A DNA stretch of 35,525 nt from Frankia sp. AgB32 (GTDB lineage: Bacteria > Actinomycetota > Actinomycetes > Frankiales > Frankiaceae), in NCBI RefSeq assembly GCF_023243045.1, contig NZ_JALKFX010000034.1, positions 24,927 to 60,451 on the forward strand, in the 5' to 3' direction. Made by a program: the position numbers and the translations under genes. The notes below the pieces were generated by a model. It saw only the letters and a program-made list of their open reading frames with translations. It made no database searches and was not told the origin of the DNA. Numbering within the stretch: the stretch's first letter is position 1; each line of letters begins with the position of its first letter. Below are positions 17,938-27,112 of the stretch, piece by piece.

Positions 17938-18747
17938 ATGCTCGCTAGCAAGGCACGACCGCAGATTCAGAAGGTGCTCGACCCCGTGAGCCAGTGGGCC
18001 GCCCGGTCGTCGATCTCGCCGGACGTGGTGACGATCATCGGCACCGTCGGGGTCGCGGGCGCCGCGCTGGGCTTTTTCACCCGCGGTGTCTTCTTCCTGG
18101 GCACCGTCGTGGTCACGCTGTTCGTGTTCTCGGACCTCGTCGACGGAGTGATCGCCCGGGCCCGGGGTATCTCGTCGAAGTGGGGCGCCTTCCTCGACTC
18201 CACCTCGGACCGGGTCGGCGACAGCGCGATCTTCGGTTCGCTGGTGATCTGGTACGCCGGGGACGGGGACTCGATGCCCCTGGCGATCGCGGCGCTCGCC
18301 TGCCTCGTCGCCGGGTCGATCACCTCCTACGTGAAGGCCCGGGCCGAGGGCCTCGGCTTCACCTGCAACGTCGGTTTCGCCGAGCGCGGGGAGCGGCTGC
18401 TCGTCCTGCTCGTCGCCGCCGGCCTGTACGGCCTCGGCGTGCCGTACCTTCTGCCGGCCGCGCTGTGGTTCCTGGTGGGCGCGACCACGCTGACCGTGGC
18501 CCAGCGCGTCGTGCACGTGTACCGGCAGTGGTACCGAGCCGGTGATCCGCCGGCCCCGTCCGCCTCGACGGCAGCCCCGACCGTCCCGCCTGGCACCACC
18601 GTCGCACCCGGCACCGCGATTCCGCCCGGTACGGCGATCCCGCCGGGTGGCGCGGTTGCGTCGGGTCCCGCCGTTCCGCCCGGCCCCGCGGCGGCGGCCG
18701 CGGGGGGCGGTGGTGGCGGTCTGGGCACGTCCGGCCGTGGGTTCTGA
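17938..18747 (+). CDS. pgsA: phosphatidylinositol phosphate synthase (CDP-alcohol phosphotransferase)
   Basis: This membrane enzyme joins CDP-diacylglycerol to inositol-1-phosphate, giving phosphatidylinositol phosphate, the base of PI and PIMs. The CDP-alcohol signature is perfect: D66-xx-D69-G70-xx-A73-R74-x8-G83-xxx-D87-xxx-D91. About six membrane segments follow the family plan up to residue 195. From about 200 to 269 the protein has a Pro/Ala/Gly/Thr tail with repeated PPGTA-like units and a poly-Ala/poly-Gly end, which is not part of the enzyme fold. The neighbours (acyltransferase and PimA) confirm the pathway. A possible -10 box TACTGT lies at 17888-17893. Confidence 0.93.
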   Translation: MLASKARPQIQKVLDPVSQWAARSSISPDVVTIIGTVGVAGAALGFFTRGVFFLGTVVVTLFVFSDLVDGVIARARGISSKWGAFLDSTSDRVGDSAIFGSLVIWYAGDGDSMPLAIAALACLVAGSITSYVKARAEGLGFTCNVGFAERGERLLVLLVAAGLYGLGVPYLLPAALWFLVGATTLTVAQRVVHVYRQWYRAGDPPAPSASTAAPTVPPGTTVAPGTAIPPGTAIPPGGAVASGPAVPPGPAAAAAGGGGGGLGTSGRGF

Positions 18748-18801
18748 CCCGGGTTCGCTCCCCGCGGCGGGCGGCCGCGCGGTGCGCCTGGCGCGGCGAC
18801 C

Positions 18802-19671
18802 GTGACCGCCGGGCGGCTTACCGACTTCGCCTACGCGACGGGCTGGCGGGGTGTCCGACTCCTGCCGGAGCCCGTGGCCGCGACCGCCTTCCGGCTCGGC
18901 GCGGACGTGGCCTGGCGGCGCGACGGCCGGGGGGTCCGCCGGCTGCGCGCCAACCTGAGCCGGGTGGCCCCGGCGGGCGCTGACCTCGACCGGCTGACCC
19001 GCGCGGCGATGCGCTCGTATGCCCGTTACTGGCTTGAGGTCTTCCGGCTCGCGGACCTCGACATCGAGCGGATCGTGCGGCGCATGCGGGTCGCGGACGA
19101 GCATCTGCTGCGCGCGTCGCACGCCCGCGGGGCCGGGACCGTGCTCGCCCTGCCGCACATGGGCAACTGGGAGCAGGCCGGCGCGTGGCTCGCGGCCAGC
19201 GGCATTCCGTTCACGACGGTGGCCGAGCGGCTGCGGCCCGAGTCGCTGTTCGAGCGGTTCGTCGCGTTCCGCACCGCGCTCGGGATGGAGGTCATCCCGC
19301 TGACCGGTGGCGAGAGCCCCCCGTTCGACCTGCTCGCCCAGCGGCTGCGGGCCGGCGGGGCGCTGTGCCTGCTCGCCGACCGGGACCTGTCCCGGTCGGG
19401 TGTTCCGGTGGAGTTCTTCGGCGCCACCGCCACGATGCCGGCGGGGCCGGCGGCCCTAGCCCTGGCCACCGGGGCAACACTGCTGCCCGTCACGCTCTGG
19501 TTCGACCGGGACGGCTGGAGCGCGCGGATCCATCCCGCGGTGGCGCCCACCGACGTCCCGACGATGACCCAGGGCCTGGCCGACGCCTTCGCCGCCGGGA
19601 TCACCGCGCATCCCGCCGACTGGCACATGCTCCAGCGGGTGTGGCGCGATGATCTACCGGCGGTGTCGTGA
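18802..19671 (+). CDS. phosphatidylinositol mannoside acyltransferase (PatA/Rv2611c-like)
   Basis: A member of the LpxL/HtrB lysophospholipid acyltransferase family, 289 residues. It transfers an acyl chain to the mannose of PIM1/PIM2 at the inner face of the membrane. The catalytic HX4E is at H119 and E124 in LPHMGNWEQAG. Other family segments are VAERLRPESLFERF, DRDLSRSGVPVEFFG and the TMPAGPAALALATG stretch. It sits between pgsA and pimA exactly as Rv2611c does. The GTG start has no strong ribosome site. Its stop overlaps the pimA start by 4 bases (GTGA). Confidence 0.9.
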   Translation: MTAGRLTDFAYATGWRGVRLLPEPVAATAFRLGADVAWRRDGRGVRRLRANLSRVAPAGADLDRLTRAAMRSYARYWLEVFRLADLDIERIVRRMRVADEHLLRASHARGAGTVLALPHMGNWEQAGAWLAASGIPFTTVAERLRPESLFERFVAFRTALGMEVIPLTGGESPPFDLLAQRLRAGGALCLLADRDLSRSGVPVEFFGATATMPAGPAALALATGATLLPVTLWFDRDGWSARIHPAVAPTDVPTMTQGLADAFAAGITAHPADWHMLQRVWRDDLPAVS

Positions 19672-20795
19672 GGATCGGCCTGGCCTGCCCGTACACCTGG
19701 GACGTGCCGGGCGGTGTCCAGGTGCATGTGCGTGACCTCGCCGAGACGCTGATCGCGGCGGGGCACGAGGTGTCCGTGATCACCCCGGTGGACGACGAGC
19801 GCAACCTGCCGCCGTACGCCGTCGACGCGGGCCGGGCGCTGCCCGTGCGGTACAACGGCTCGGTGGCCCGGCTGCTGATGGGCCCGGTCTCCGCGGCCCG
19901 GGTGCGGCGCTGGCTGCGCGAGCACGACTTCCACGTGCTGCACGTGCACGAGCCCGCCGCGCCCAGCGTCAGTCTGCTCGCGTGCGTGCTGGCCGACGGG
20001 CCGATCGTGGCGACGTTCCACACCGCCAACCCGCGGTCCCGGGTCCTCACCGCCGCGCATGGCGCGCTGCAACCGGCGTTCGAGAAACTGCGGGCCCGCA
20101 TCGCCGTCTCCGAGGCCGCGCGGCGCACGCTCGTCGAACACCTCGGCGCCGACGCGATCCTGATCCCCAACGGGGTGGCGCTCGACAGTTTCGCGGACGC
20201 CGAGCCACTGCCCGACTACGCCGACGGTCCACCCACCGTCGTCTTCCTCGGCCGCATCGACGAGCCCCGCAAGGGTCTCGACGTGCTGCTGGCCGCGATG
20301 CCGCCGCTGCTCGCCACGGTCGCGGACGCACGCCTGCTGGTCGCCGGGCCGGGCGGAGTGGCCGGGCTGCGGGCGCGCCTGGACCCGCTCCTGCGCTCCC
20401 GGGTCGACCTGATCGGCCTGGTCTCCGACGCGGACAAGCCGCGGGTGTTCGCCTCCGGGCAGGTCTACTGCGCGCCGAACACCGGCCAGGAGAGCTTCGG
20501 CATCGTGCTGCTGGAGGCGATGGCGGCGGGCACGCCGGTCGTCGCCAGCGACATCGACGCGTTCCGCCGGGTGCTCGACGACGGCCGGGCCGGCCGCCTG
20601 TTCGAGGTCGGCGACCCGGCCCGGCTCGCGGCCGCCCTCGCCGAGGTGCTCACCGATCCCGTCGGCGCCGCCGACCTGGTGCGCCGCGGCCACGCCGCCG
20701 CCCGGGCCTACGACTGGCGCACCATCGCCGAACGGATCGTCGGCGTGTACCAGATGGTGTCGGGCGACCGGCCGGTGTCCGTCGCGCCCGGCTGA
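19668..20795 (+). CDS. pimA: phosphatidylinositol mannosyltransferase PimA
   Basis: A GT-B, GT4-family enzyme that moves mannose from GDP-mannose to the 2-position of phosphatidylinositol, the first step to PIMs. The 375 residues show GG at 15-16 (PGGVQVHV), H118 (FHTA), R196 and K202 (GRIDEPRKG), and the EX7E motif at E275/E283 (QESFGIVLLEAM). These positions agree within one residue with the mycobacterial enzyme as I recall it. Its GTG start overlaps the acyltransferase stop, so the two are probably translated together. Confidence 0.94.
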   Translation: MRIGLACPYTWDVPGGVQVHVRDLAETLIAAGHEVSVITPVDDERNLPPYAVDAGRALPVRYNGSVARLLMGPVSAARVRRWLREHDFHVLHVHEPAAPSVSLLACVLADGPIVATFHTANPRSRVLTAAHGALQPAFEKLRARIAVSEAARRTLVEHLGADAILIPNGVALDSFADAEPLPDYADGPPTVVFLGRIDEPRKGLDVLLAAMPPLLATVADARLLVAGPGGVAGLRARLDPLLRSRVDLIGLVSDADKPRVFASGQVYCAPNTGQESFGIVLLEAMAAGTPVVASDIDAFRRVLDDGRAGRLFEVGDPARLAAALAEVLTDPVGAADLVRRGHAAARAYDWRTIAERIVGVYQMVSGDRPVSVAPG

Positions 20796-20848
20796 CGTCC
20801 GCCGCCCTGAGCGCCGGGACGGGAGCCAGGTCACAACCGCGGGCCGGC

Positions 20849-20854
20849 TACGCT
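20849..20854 (+). promoter_or_regulatory. -10 box TACGCT placed for a leaderless mRNA
   Basis: TACGCT fits TANNNT and is followed by 7 bases and ATG 20862. No Shine-Dalgarno sequence precedes that ATG. If real, the following gene has its own promoter despite its position after pimA. Confidence 0.35.
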
Positions 20855-20861
20855 GCGCTCG

Positions 20862-21482
20862 ATGAGCGTCCTCGTGGCCGTGGTCGCCGTGGTGGTGGCG
20901 ATCGCGACCTATCTGACCTGGCTGGCCCTGCGGCTGGACCGGCTCGCCGCCAGGGTGGCGGACGCCCGCGGCGGGCTGGTCAGCCAGCTCGTCACCCGCG
21001 CCGACGCCGCCGCCGAGCTGGCCGAGCGGTGTGCGCTGCCGGGGCTGGCGGCCAGCGCCGCCCGGGCCAGGGCCGCCCACCCGCCGCTGCTCGCCGGATC
21101 CCCGCTGGACGGCGAGGTCGAGCTGGCCGAGAACGCGCTGAGCAGGTCGCTGCGGGCCGCCGCGGTCGCCGATGCCGGCCAGCGGTGCCCCGCGGACCTG
21201 CACGCGGTGGACTCCGCCGCGGCCCGGGTGGCGCTGGCCCGGCAGTTCCACAACGACGCGGTGCGGGACCTGCGTTCGCTGGCCGGGCGCCGGCTGGTCC
21301 GGGCCCTGCATCTCGCGGGCCGCCGCCCGGCGCCCGGTTACTTCGAGATCGACGATGCCCTGTCGTTGCGGGACGAACCGTCCCCACTGGTGGCCGGCGT
21401 GTCCCTGGCCGTCGAGACAGCACCGCGGCCCGACGCCGGCGACCCGGTCGACGAGGGCGGCCGGCCGGGCCTGGCCCGCTGA
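20862..21482 (+). CDS. LemA-like membrane-anchored protein
   Basis: A 206-residue protein with one N-terminal membrane segment (about 3-24) followed by an alpha-helical, Ala/Arg-rich domain. The segment ARQFHNDAVRDL, followed by a GYFEIDD-like end, resembles the LemA family signature (YNDAVR ... FE). A protein of this kind lies after pimA in other actinobacteria. Function is unknown; LemA proteins are thought to be membrane-bound coiled helical bundles. The last 40 residues are low in conservation signals and probably disordered. Confidence 0.6.
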   Translation: MSVLVAVVAVVVAIATYLTWLALRLDRLAARVADARGGLVSQLVTRADAAAELAERCALPGLAASAARARAAHPPLLAGSPLDGEVELAENALSRSLRAAAVADAGQRCPADLHAVDSAAARVALARQFHNDAVRDLRSLAGRRLVRALHLAGRRPAPGYFEIDDALSLRDEPSPLVAGVSLAVETAPRPDAGDPVDEGGRPGLAR

Positions 21483-21620
21483 CCGCCCGCCGGTTGACCC
21501 CCGCCGCCTGAGCCCGGGGACCTGGCCCGTTCGCCGGGCCGCCCGGTCGGGCGGGCTCGCGCCGTACGATGGGAAACCGACCCACCCGCACGGGAATCAC
21601 CTGGCTGCGTGGCCGACCTA

Positions 21621-21648
21621 CAGGTGTGCCTGCAATCGCAGGTGTGCC
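21621..21648 (+). promoter_or_regulatory. 10-bp direct repeats upstream of pdxS
   Basis: CAGGTGTGCC occurs at 21621-21630 and 21639-21648, an 18-base period, 65 bases before the pdxS ATG. MocR/PdxR-type regulators of PLP genes often bind direct repeats, so this is a candidate operator. No such regulator gene is in the window. Confidence 0.4.
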
Positions 21649-21712
21649 CGCCATGGTGGCCGCGGTCGCGGCCGTCCGTGGTGCCCGACCGACGCGAAAG
21701 AGACGGCGCATC

Positions 21713-22645
21713 ATGTCCGAGGCCCAGACCGCATCCACCAGCGGCCAGGCGGCCGGCTCCGCCCGGCAGGCCGGCACGGCCGGCGTCAAGCGCGGCATGG
21801 CGGAGATGCTCAAGGGTGGCGTGATCATGGACGTGGTCACCGCCGAGCAGGCCCGCATCGCCGAGGACGCCGGCGCCGTCGCGGTGATGGCGCTGGAGCG
21901 GGTGCCCGCGGACATCCGCGCGCAGGGCGGCGTCGCCCGGATGAGTGACCCCGACATGATCTCGGAGATCATCGAGGCGGTGTCCATCCCGGTCATGGCC
22001 AAGGCGCGCATCGGGCACTTCGTCGAGGCGCAGGTGCTGCAGGCGCTCGGGGTGGACTACGTGGACGAGTCCGAGGTGCTCACCCCGGCCGACCCGCACC
22101 ACCACATCGACAAGCGGTCGTTCACCGTGCCGTTCGTCTGCGGGGCGACGAACCTGGGCGAGGCGCTGCGGCGCATCGCCGAGGGCGCGGCGATGATCCG
22201 TTCCAAGGGGGAGGCCGGCACCGGCGAGGTCTCCAACGCCGTGGTCCACATGCGGACCATCCGTGCGGACATCGGCCGCCTCTCGGCGCTGCCCGCGGAG
22301 GAGCTCTACGCCGCCGCGAAGGAGCTGCGCGCTCCGGTCGAGCTGGTCGAGGAGGTGGCCCGGCTCGGCCGGCTGCCCGTCGTGCTGTTCACTGCCGGCG
22401 GCATCGCGACGCCCGCGGACGCGGCGCTGATGATGCAGCTCGGCGCCGACGGTGTGTTCGTCGGTTCCGGCATCTTCAAGTCCGGTGATCCGGCGCGGCG
22501 CGCCCGCGCGATCGTCGAGGCCACGACCATGTACAACGACCCTGACCTGCTGGTGAAGGTTTCCCGGGGCCTCGGCGAGGCGATGGTGGGCATCAACGTC
22601 ACCGAGCTGCCGGCGACCGCGCGCTACGCCGACCGCGGCTGGTGA
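21713..22645 (+). CDS. pdxS: pyridoxal 5'-phosphate synthase lyase subunit PdxS
   Basis: PdxS makes PLP from ribose 5-phosphate, glyceraldehyde 3-phosphate and ammonia supplied by PdxT. The 310-residue (beta/alpha)8 protein has D40 (VIMDVV), the Schiff-base lysine K97 (MAKARIGH), K165 ([11 protein letters not shown]) and the phosphate-binding GGIATPADA and [10 protein letters not shown] segments. ATG 21713 was chosen because the family starts near here; the frame stays open back to 21569 but that part is unlike PdxS. The first 23 residues are a Ser/Ala/Gln-rich extension. Its stop overlaps pdxT (GTGA). Confidence 0.96.
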   Translation: MSEAQTASTSGQAAGSARQAGTAGVKRGMAEMLKGGVIMDVVTAEQARIAEDAGAVAVMALERVPADIRAQGGVARMSDPDMISEIIEAVSIPVMAKARIGHFVEAQVLQALGVDYVDESEVLTPADPHHHIDKRSFTVPFVCGATNLGEALRRIAEGAAMIRSKGEAGTGEVSNAVVHMRTIRADIGRLSALPAEELYAAAKELRAPVELVEEVARLGRLPVVLFTAGGIATPADAALMMQLGADGVFVGSGIFKSGDPARRARAIVEATTMYNDPDLLVKVSRGLGEAMVGINVTELPATARYADRGW

Positions 22646-23250
22646 GCGACCCGCGGATCGGCATTCTCGCGTTGCAGGGAGACGTGCGCGAGCACGCCCG
22701 TGCCCTGGTGGCGGCCGGCGCGCGCCCGGTGGAGGTCCGCCGCGAGGCCGAGCTGGACGAGGTCGACGGGCTGGTGCTGCCCGGCGGCGAGTCCACGACG
22801 ATCGGCCGGTTGCTGCGGGTGTTCGGGCTGCTCGAGCCGCTGCGGGCGAAGGTCGCGGCGGGCCTGCCCGTGTTCGGTTCGTGTGCTGGCATGATCCTGC
22901 TAGCGCGGGACGTCGTGGACGGCCGACCGGATCAGCCGCTGATCGGTGGACTGGACATGGTCGTCCGGCGCAACGCCTTCGGCCGGCAGGTCGACTCGTT
23001 CGAGGCGGACCTCGACGTCGTCGGCGTGCCGGGGCCGCCTGTGCACGCGGTCTTCATCCGGGCACCATGGGTAGACAAGGCGGGCGACGCGGTCGAGGTG
23101 CTGGCCCGTGTCGCCGAGGCGCCGGTGGCGGTCCGCCAGGGTCCGCTGCTGGCCACCGCGTTCCATCCCGAGCTGACCGGTGACTTCCGGGTCCACCGGC
23201 TGTTCGTCGACATCGTGCGATCGTCCCCATCGGTCGCTGATCGCAGGTAA
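22642..23250 (+). CDS. pdxT: pyridoxal 5'-phosphate synthase glutaminase subunit PdxT
   Basis: A class I glutamine amidotransferase that releases ammonia from glutamine and channels it to PdxS. The triad is C81 ([10 protein letters not shown]), H175 and E177 (AFHPELT). The [12 protein letters not shown] start and [10 protein letters not shown] segment are typical. At 202 residues the length is normal. Its GTG start overlaps the pdxS stop by 4 bases, ensuring coupled synthesis of the two subunits. yebC follows 12 bases downstream. Confidence 0.96.
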   Translation: MSDPRIGILALQGDVREHARALVAAGARPVEVRREAELDEVDGLVLPGGESTTIGRLLRVFGLLEPLRAKVAAGLPVFGSCAGMILLARDVVDGRPDQPLIGGLDMVVRRNAFGRQVDSFEADLDVVGVPGPPVHAVFIRAPWVDKAGDAVEVLARVAEAPVAVRQGPLLATAFHPELTGDFRVHRLFVDIVRSSPSVADRR

Positions 23251-23262
23251 GAGGGGCAGGAC

Positions 23263-24018
23263 ATGAGCGGTCACTCCAAATGGGCGACCACGAAGCACAA
23301 GAAGGCTGTCGTGGACGCCCGCCGCGGCAAGCTGTTCGCCAAGCTGGTCAAGACCGTGGAGGTCGCGGCCAAGACCGGCGGCGGCGACCCGGCGGGTAAC
23401 CCGACGCTCGCGGATGCCATCGCGAAGGCCAAGTCGCAGTCGGTCCCGAACGACAACATCGATCGGGCGGTCAAGCGCGGCTCCGGCGAGCTCGCCGGCG
23501 GCGCGAACTACGAGAACATCACCTACGAGGCCTACGGGCCCGCCGGGGTGGCGATCCTCGTCGAGTGCCTGACCGACAACCGCAACCGGGCCGCGTCCGA
23601 CGTGCGGGTGGCGATCACCCGCAACGGCGGGACGCCGGCGGACCCGGGCTCGGTGTCGTACCTGTTCAACCGCAAGGGCGTCGTGCTGCTCACGAAGTCC
23701 GCCGGGCTGACCGAGGACGACGTGCTGCTCGCGGTGCTCGATGCCGGCGCGGAGGAGGTCAACGACCTCGGTGACGTCTTCGAGGTGATCTCCGAGGCCA
23801 CCGACCTGCACGCGGTGCGGGTGGCGGCGGGCGACGCCGGCCTGGAGATCACCTCGGCGGACGTCTCCTGGCTGCCGAGCGTGAGCGTGCCCCTGGACGC
23901 GGAGCCCGCGGCCAAGGTGCTCAAGCTCGTCGAGGCGGTCGAGGACCTGGACGACGTCCAGAACGTCTGGTTCAACGGCGACATCTCGGACGACGTCATG
24001 GAGCTCGTCACCAGCTGA
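23263..24018 (+). CDS. yebC: YebC/TACO1 family protein
   Basis: A 251-residue member of a widespread family described as DNA-binding regulators or as factors easing ribosome stalling. The N-terminus [14 protein letters not shown] and the following [18 protein letters not shown] are diagnostic. The middle contains [19 protein letters not shown] and [24 protein letters not shown] precedes the ATG. Its location between pdxT and ruvC is conserved in many actinobacteria. Confidence 0.95.
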   Translation: MSGHSKWATTKHKKAVVDARRGKLFAKLVKTVEVAAKTGGGDPAGNPTLADAIAKAKSQSVPNDNIDRAVKRGSGELAGGANYENITYEAYGPAGVAILVECLTDNRNRAASDVRVAITRNGGTPADPGSVSYLFNRKGVVLLTKSAGLTEDDVLLAVLDAGAEEVNDLGDVFEVISEATDLHAVRVAAGDAGLEITSADVSWLPSVSVPLDAEPAAKVLKLVEAVEDLDDVQNVWFNGDISDDVMELVTS

Positions 24019-24086
24019 CCCGCGGGTGCGCCGGGCCGGCGCGATCTGTTGGGCGTGTCGTGGATGTCCGGTTGCGGTGGGCGATC

Positions 24087-24107
24087 TACTATCGAACGGA
24101 TGTTCCC
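24087..24107 (+). promoter_or_regulatory. LexA-type SOS box overlapping a -10 box, ruvCAB promoter
   Basis: TCGAAC (24092-24097), GGAT, GTTCCC (24102-24107) matches the actinobacterial LexA pattern TCGAAC-N4-GTTCGA except for the last two bases. TACTAT at 24087-24092, a good TANNNT -10 box, shares a base with it, so bound repressor would block RNA polymerase. It lies 57 bases before ruvC. Mycobacterial ruvC is known to be under LexA control. Confidence 0.7.
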
Positions 24108-24110
24108 GCG

Positions 24111-24146
24111 GCGCGCTGTCGGGAGGCTGCGCGCTGTCAGGAGGCT
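24111..24146 (+). repeat. 18-bp tandem duplication in the ruvC leader
   Basis: Two copies of GCGCGCTGTC(G/A)GGAGGCT lie at 24111-24128 and 24129-24146, followed by a partial GGTCGGGAGGG reaching the real ribosome site. Each unit carries a Shine-Dalgarno-like GGAGG, so three such sites lie in series before ruvC. Confidence 0.85.
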
Positions 24147-24163
24147 GGTGGTCGGGAGGGTGG

Positions 24164-24682
24164 ATGCGGGTACTGGGCGTCGATCCGGGGTTGACCCGGT
24201 GCGGCCTGGGCGTGGTCGACGGGGCGGTCGGTTCGCGGGCCCGCCTCGTCGAGGTGGGGGTGGTGCGCACCCCGGCCGGCTCGCCGGTACCGGAGCGGCT
24301 GCGTGCCGTGGCCGACGGCATCGATGCCTGGCTCGACCGCACCCGGCCGGACGCGGTGGCCGTGGAGAAGGTCTTCAGTCAGGCCAACGTCCGCACGGTC
24401 ATGGGCACGGCGCAGGCCGGCGCCGTCGCGATCATGCTGGCGGCCCGGCGTGACCTGCCCGTCGGCCTCTACACGCCCAGTGAGGTCAAGGCGGCGGTGA
24501 CGGGCAGCGGCCGGGCGGACAAGGCCCAGGTCGGTTTCATGATCAGCAAGCTGCTGGGGTTGACGGAGGTGCCGCGCCCGGCCGACGCGGCGGACGCGCT
24601 GGCGCTGGCGCTGTGCCACGTGTGGCGCGGCCCGGCGCTGGCGAGGCTGCGGGCCGCCGCCGGCGGCGAGGTGGCCTCGTGA
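24164..24682 (+). CDS. ruvC: Holliday junction resolvase RuvC
   Basis: RuvC cuts Holliday junctions symmetrically, guided by RuvAB. All four acidic active-site residues are present: D7 (GVDPG), E68 (VEKVF), D141 and D144 ([14 protein letters not shown]). With ATG 24164 the protein has 172 residues, the family's size, and begins with [16 protein letters not shown] ends 3 bases before it, a tight spacing. The frame is open to 24026 but that part is not RuvC. Its stop overlaps ruvA (GTGA). Confidence 0.95.
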   Translation: MRVLGVDPGLTRCGLGVVDGAVGSRARLVEVGVVRTPAGSPVPERLRAVADGIDAWLDRTRPDAVAVEKVFSQANVRTVMGTAQAGAVAIMLAARRDLPVGLYTPSEVKAAVTGSGRADKAQVGFMISKLLGLTEVPRPADAADALALALCHVWRGPALARLRAAAGGEVAS

Positions 24683-25341
24683 TCGCCTCGGTCGCGGGCA
24701 CCGTCACGGCGCTCGGTCCGCTGAGCGCCGTGGTCGAGGTGGGCGGGGTCGGGCTGCTGGTGCAGTGCACCCCGGCGACGCTCGCCGGGCTGCGGGTGGG
24801 CGAGCCGGCCCGGCTGGCGACCACCCTCGTGGTGCGCGAGACGGAGCTGACCCTCTACGGCTTCACCGACGCCGACGCCCGGGACGTCTTCGAGAGTCTG
24901 CAGTCCGCCGCCGGCGTGGGCCCGAAGCTCGCCCAGGCCGTCCTCGGCGTGCTCGAGCCGGACATGGTGCGCCGGGCCGTCGCCGAAGAGGACCTCGCGG
25001 TGCTCACCCGGGTTCCCGGGATCGGCCGCAAGGGCGCCCAGCGCATCGTCCTGGACCTGCGCGACCGCCTCGGCCCGCCCCCCGGTGCCCCGGTGCCCGG
25101 CCCCCGGCCGGGGAAGGCGGGCGTGGCCGGCGCCGGCGGCGCCGCCGCCGACACCGTGCGGGAGGCCCTCGCCGGGCTCGGCTACTCGGCCCGCGAGGCC
25201 GAGGACGCGGTCAGCCGGGCGCTGGCCGCCCTGGTGGACCCGCCGGACGTCGCCGCCGCGGACGGTTCAGCCCCGTCCGCGACCTCGGCTCCCGACGCGG
25301 CGACCCTGCTGCGGGCCAGTCTCGCGGTGCTGCGCCGATGA
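24679..25341 (+). CDS. ruvA: Holliday junction branch migration protein RuvA
   Basis: RuvA tetramers hold the junction and load RuvB. The GTG start at 24679 gives 220 residues starting IASVAGTV, the usual N-terminal OB-fold (1-62). Two helix-hairpin-helix motifs follow: [14 protein letters not shown] (about 76-89) and [17 protein letters not shown] (about 111-127). After a Gly/Pro/Ala-rich linker (about 135-160) comes the RuvB-binding domain III ([15 protein letters not shown]). An Ala/Ser-rich insert near 190-205 is unusual. GAGGTGG precedes the start. Confidence 0.95.
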   Translation: MIASVAGTVTALGPLSAVVEVGGVGLLVQCTPATLAGLRVGEPARLATTLVVRETELTLYGFTDADARDVFESLQSAAGVGPKLAQAVLGVLEPDMVRRAVAEEDLAVLTRVPGIGRKGAQRIVLDLRDRLGPPPGAPVPGPRPGKAGVAGAGGAAADTVREALAGLGYSAREAEDAVSRALAALVDPPDVAAADGSAPSATSAPDAATLLRASLAVLRR

Positions 25342-25407
25342 CGGCGCGGGTCGGCCGGGTGCCGGAGCCGGTCCACGGGCCCGTCGGCGGGTCAGGGCGC
25401 GGCGCGG

Positions 25408-26454
25408 ATGGCTGACGAGGGGCTTGTCTCCGCGGTCGCCAACGCCGAGGAGCGGGCGTTCGAGGCTGGCCTGCGCCCGCGCACGCTGGCGGAGTTCGTC
25501 GGCCAGCGCAAGGTCCGCGAGCAGCTGTCCATCATGTTGGAGGGAGCCCGGGCCCGGGGTCGCCCGCCGGACCATGTCCTGCTGTCCGGGCCGCCCGGGC
25601 TCGGCAAGACCAGCCTCGCCATGATCGTGGCGGAGGAGCTGGAGGTGCCGCTGCGGATCACCAGCGGACCGGCGATCGAGCGCGCCGGTGACCTCGTCGC
25701 GGTCCTTACTTCGCTGTCCCCCGGCGAGGTGCTCTTCCTGGACGAGATCCACCGCATCGCGCGACCGGCGGAGGAGCTGCTCTACTCGGCGATGGAGGAC
25801 TTCCGCGTCGACGTGATCCTCGGCAAGGGTCCGGGTGCGACCGCGATCCCGCTGGAGGTCGCCCCGTTCACGCTGGTCGGCGCCACGACCCGCTCCGGGC
25901 TGCTGACCGGACCGCTGCGCGACCGCTTCGGCTTCACCGCCCACCTGGACTTCTACGCCCCGGACGAGCTCGCCCGGGTGCTGACCCGCTCGGCCGGGCT
26001 CCTCGGCGTCTCCCTCACCGACGAGGGCGCCGCGGAGGTCGCCGGCCGCTCCCGGGGCACCCCCCGCATCGCCAACCGCCTGCTGCGCCGGATGCGGGAC
26101 TACGCCGAGGTGCGCGCCGACGGCGTGGTCGACCGCGCGACCGCCGAGGCGGCGCTGCGCGTCTACGACGTCGACGCGCTCGGTCTCGACCGGCTGGACC
26201 GGGCCGTGTTGGAAGCCCTGGTCACCCGGTTCGGCGGCGGGCCGGTGGGACTCACGACGCTGGCCGTGTCGGTGGGGGAGGAGCCGGAGACGGTCGAGGA
26301 CGTGGCCGAGCCGTTCCTGCTGCGTGCCGGGCTGCTGATCCGCACGGCCCGCGGGCGGATGGCCACGCCCGCCGCGTTCGAGCATCTCGGCGTCGCTCCG
26401 GTGGCCGAACCGCTCGGCCGCAGCCAGGCCACGCTGTTCCTCGACGGCAGCTGA
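25408..26454 (+). CDS. ruvB: Holliday junction branch migration ATPase RuvB
   Basis: A hexameric AAA+ motor of 348 residues that drives branch migration. Walker A is [10 protein letters not shown] (61-70, K67 and T68), Walker B is [10 protein letters not shown] (D112 and E113), sensor 1 is VGATTRSG, and the arginine finger lies in PLRDRFGF. A winged-helix DNA-binding domain ends the protein (about 260-340; [24 protein letters not shown]). It lies 66 bases after ruvA and completes the SOS-type ruvCAB operon. Confidence 0.96.
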   Translation: MADEGLVSAVANAEERAFEAGLRPRTLAEFVGQRKVREQLSIMLEGARARGRPPDHVLLSGPPGLGKTSLAMIVAEELEVPLRITSGPAIERAGDLVAVLTSLSPGEVLFLDEIHRIARPAEELLYSAMEDFRVDVILGKGPGATAIPLEVAPFTLVGATTRSGLLTGPLRDRFGFTAHLDFYAPDELARVLTRSAGLLGVSLTDEGAAEVAGRSRGTPRIANRLLRRMRDYAEVRADGVVDRATAEAALRVYDVDALGLDRLDRAVLEALVTRFGGGPVGLTTLAVSVGEEPETVEDVAEPFLLRAGLLIRTARGRMATPAAFEHLGVAPVAEPLGRSQATLFLDGS

Positions 26455-26578
26455 CCGCGCGCCGACCGGTGCCGGATCCGGCCGACATGACCGGCCGCAA
26501 ACCGGACACTGTGGCCCTGCCCACCGATGGCATCGGTTGGCTACGTACGATCGCCGCAACACATCTGGAGGGCAGGAC

Positions 26579-27043
26579 GTGCACGGACTTGTAACAGCGG
26601 CGACCGCGGCCGGCAACGGCGGAGGCAGTTCGATCGGCGGGTTCCTACTTCCGCTGATCATCGTCCTTGCCGTCGTCTACATCTTCACGATGCAGCGTCG
26701 TCGTGCCCGGACCCAGCAGGACCAGGTGTCCCGGCTGGTGCCCGGCGCCCTCGTGGTCACCACCGCCGGCCTGTATGCGACCGTCGTGGAACTGGACGAC
26801 GGCGACGTGCTGCTGGAGGTCGCCCCCGACGTCGTCTGCCGGTTCGCCAGCAACGCGGTCGTGCGGGTGGTCACTCCGCCGACGGTGTCCGACGACGAGG
26901 ACACCCCGGACGGCGACGACGACCGGCCCGAGTCCGCGGGCGACGCGGACGGCCCGGCGGCGGCAGCCGACCCGACCGGGTCCGACGGCGAGGCGGCCGG
27001 CCAGGAGCCGGACGCCCCCAGGCCGCCGCGCAAGGAACTGTGA
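26579..27043 (+). CDS. yajC: preprotein translocase subunit YajC
   Basis: A small Sec accessory protein of 154 residues with one membrane segment (about 22-39, GGFLLPLIIVLAVVYIF). The YajC signature follows: MQRRRARTQQDQVSRLVPGALVVTTAGLYATV. The last 50 residues form an acidic, Asp/Pro/Ala-rich tail longer than in enterobacteria but common in actinobacteria. GTG 26579 was chosen for GGAGGG 6 bases upstream. It heads the yajC-secD-secF cluster. Confidence 0.9.
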   Translation: MHGLVTAATAAGNGGGSSIGGFLLPLIIVLAVVYIFTMQRRRARTQQDQVSRLVPGALVVTTAGLYATVVELDDGDVLLEVAPDVVCRFASNAVVRVVTPPTVSDDEDTPDGDDDRPESAGDADGPAAAADPTGSDGEAAGQEPDAPRPPRKEL

Positions 27044-27078
27044 GGCGGCGTCTCGCCGCGTCACCGCCGGGGGCTTGG

Positions 27079-27112
27079 AACGTACCCTCGGTGACATTCG
27101 TTCGGGTACGTT
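27079..27112. promoter_or_regulatory. 9-bp inverted repeat between yajC and secD
   Basis: AACGTACCC (27079-27087) and GGGTACGTT (27104-27112) are perfect complements with a 16-base spacer, 73 bases before secD. The right arm includes TACGTT, a TANNNT box. It may be an operator at a secD promoter or an mRNA hairpin. Confidence 0.5.
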
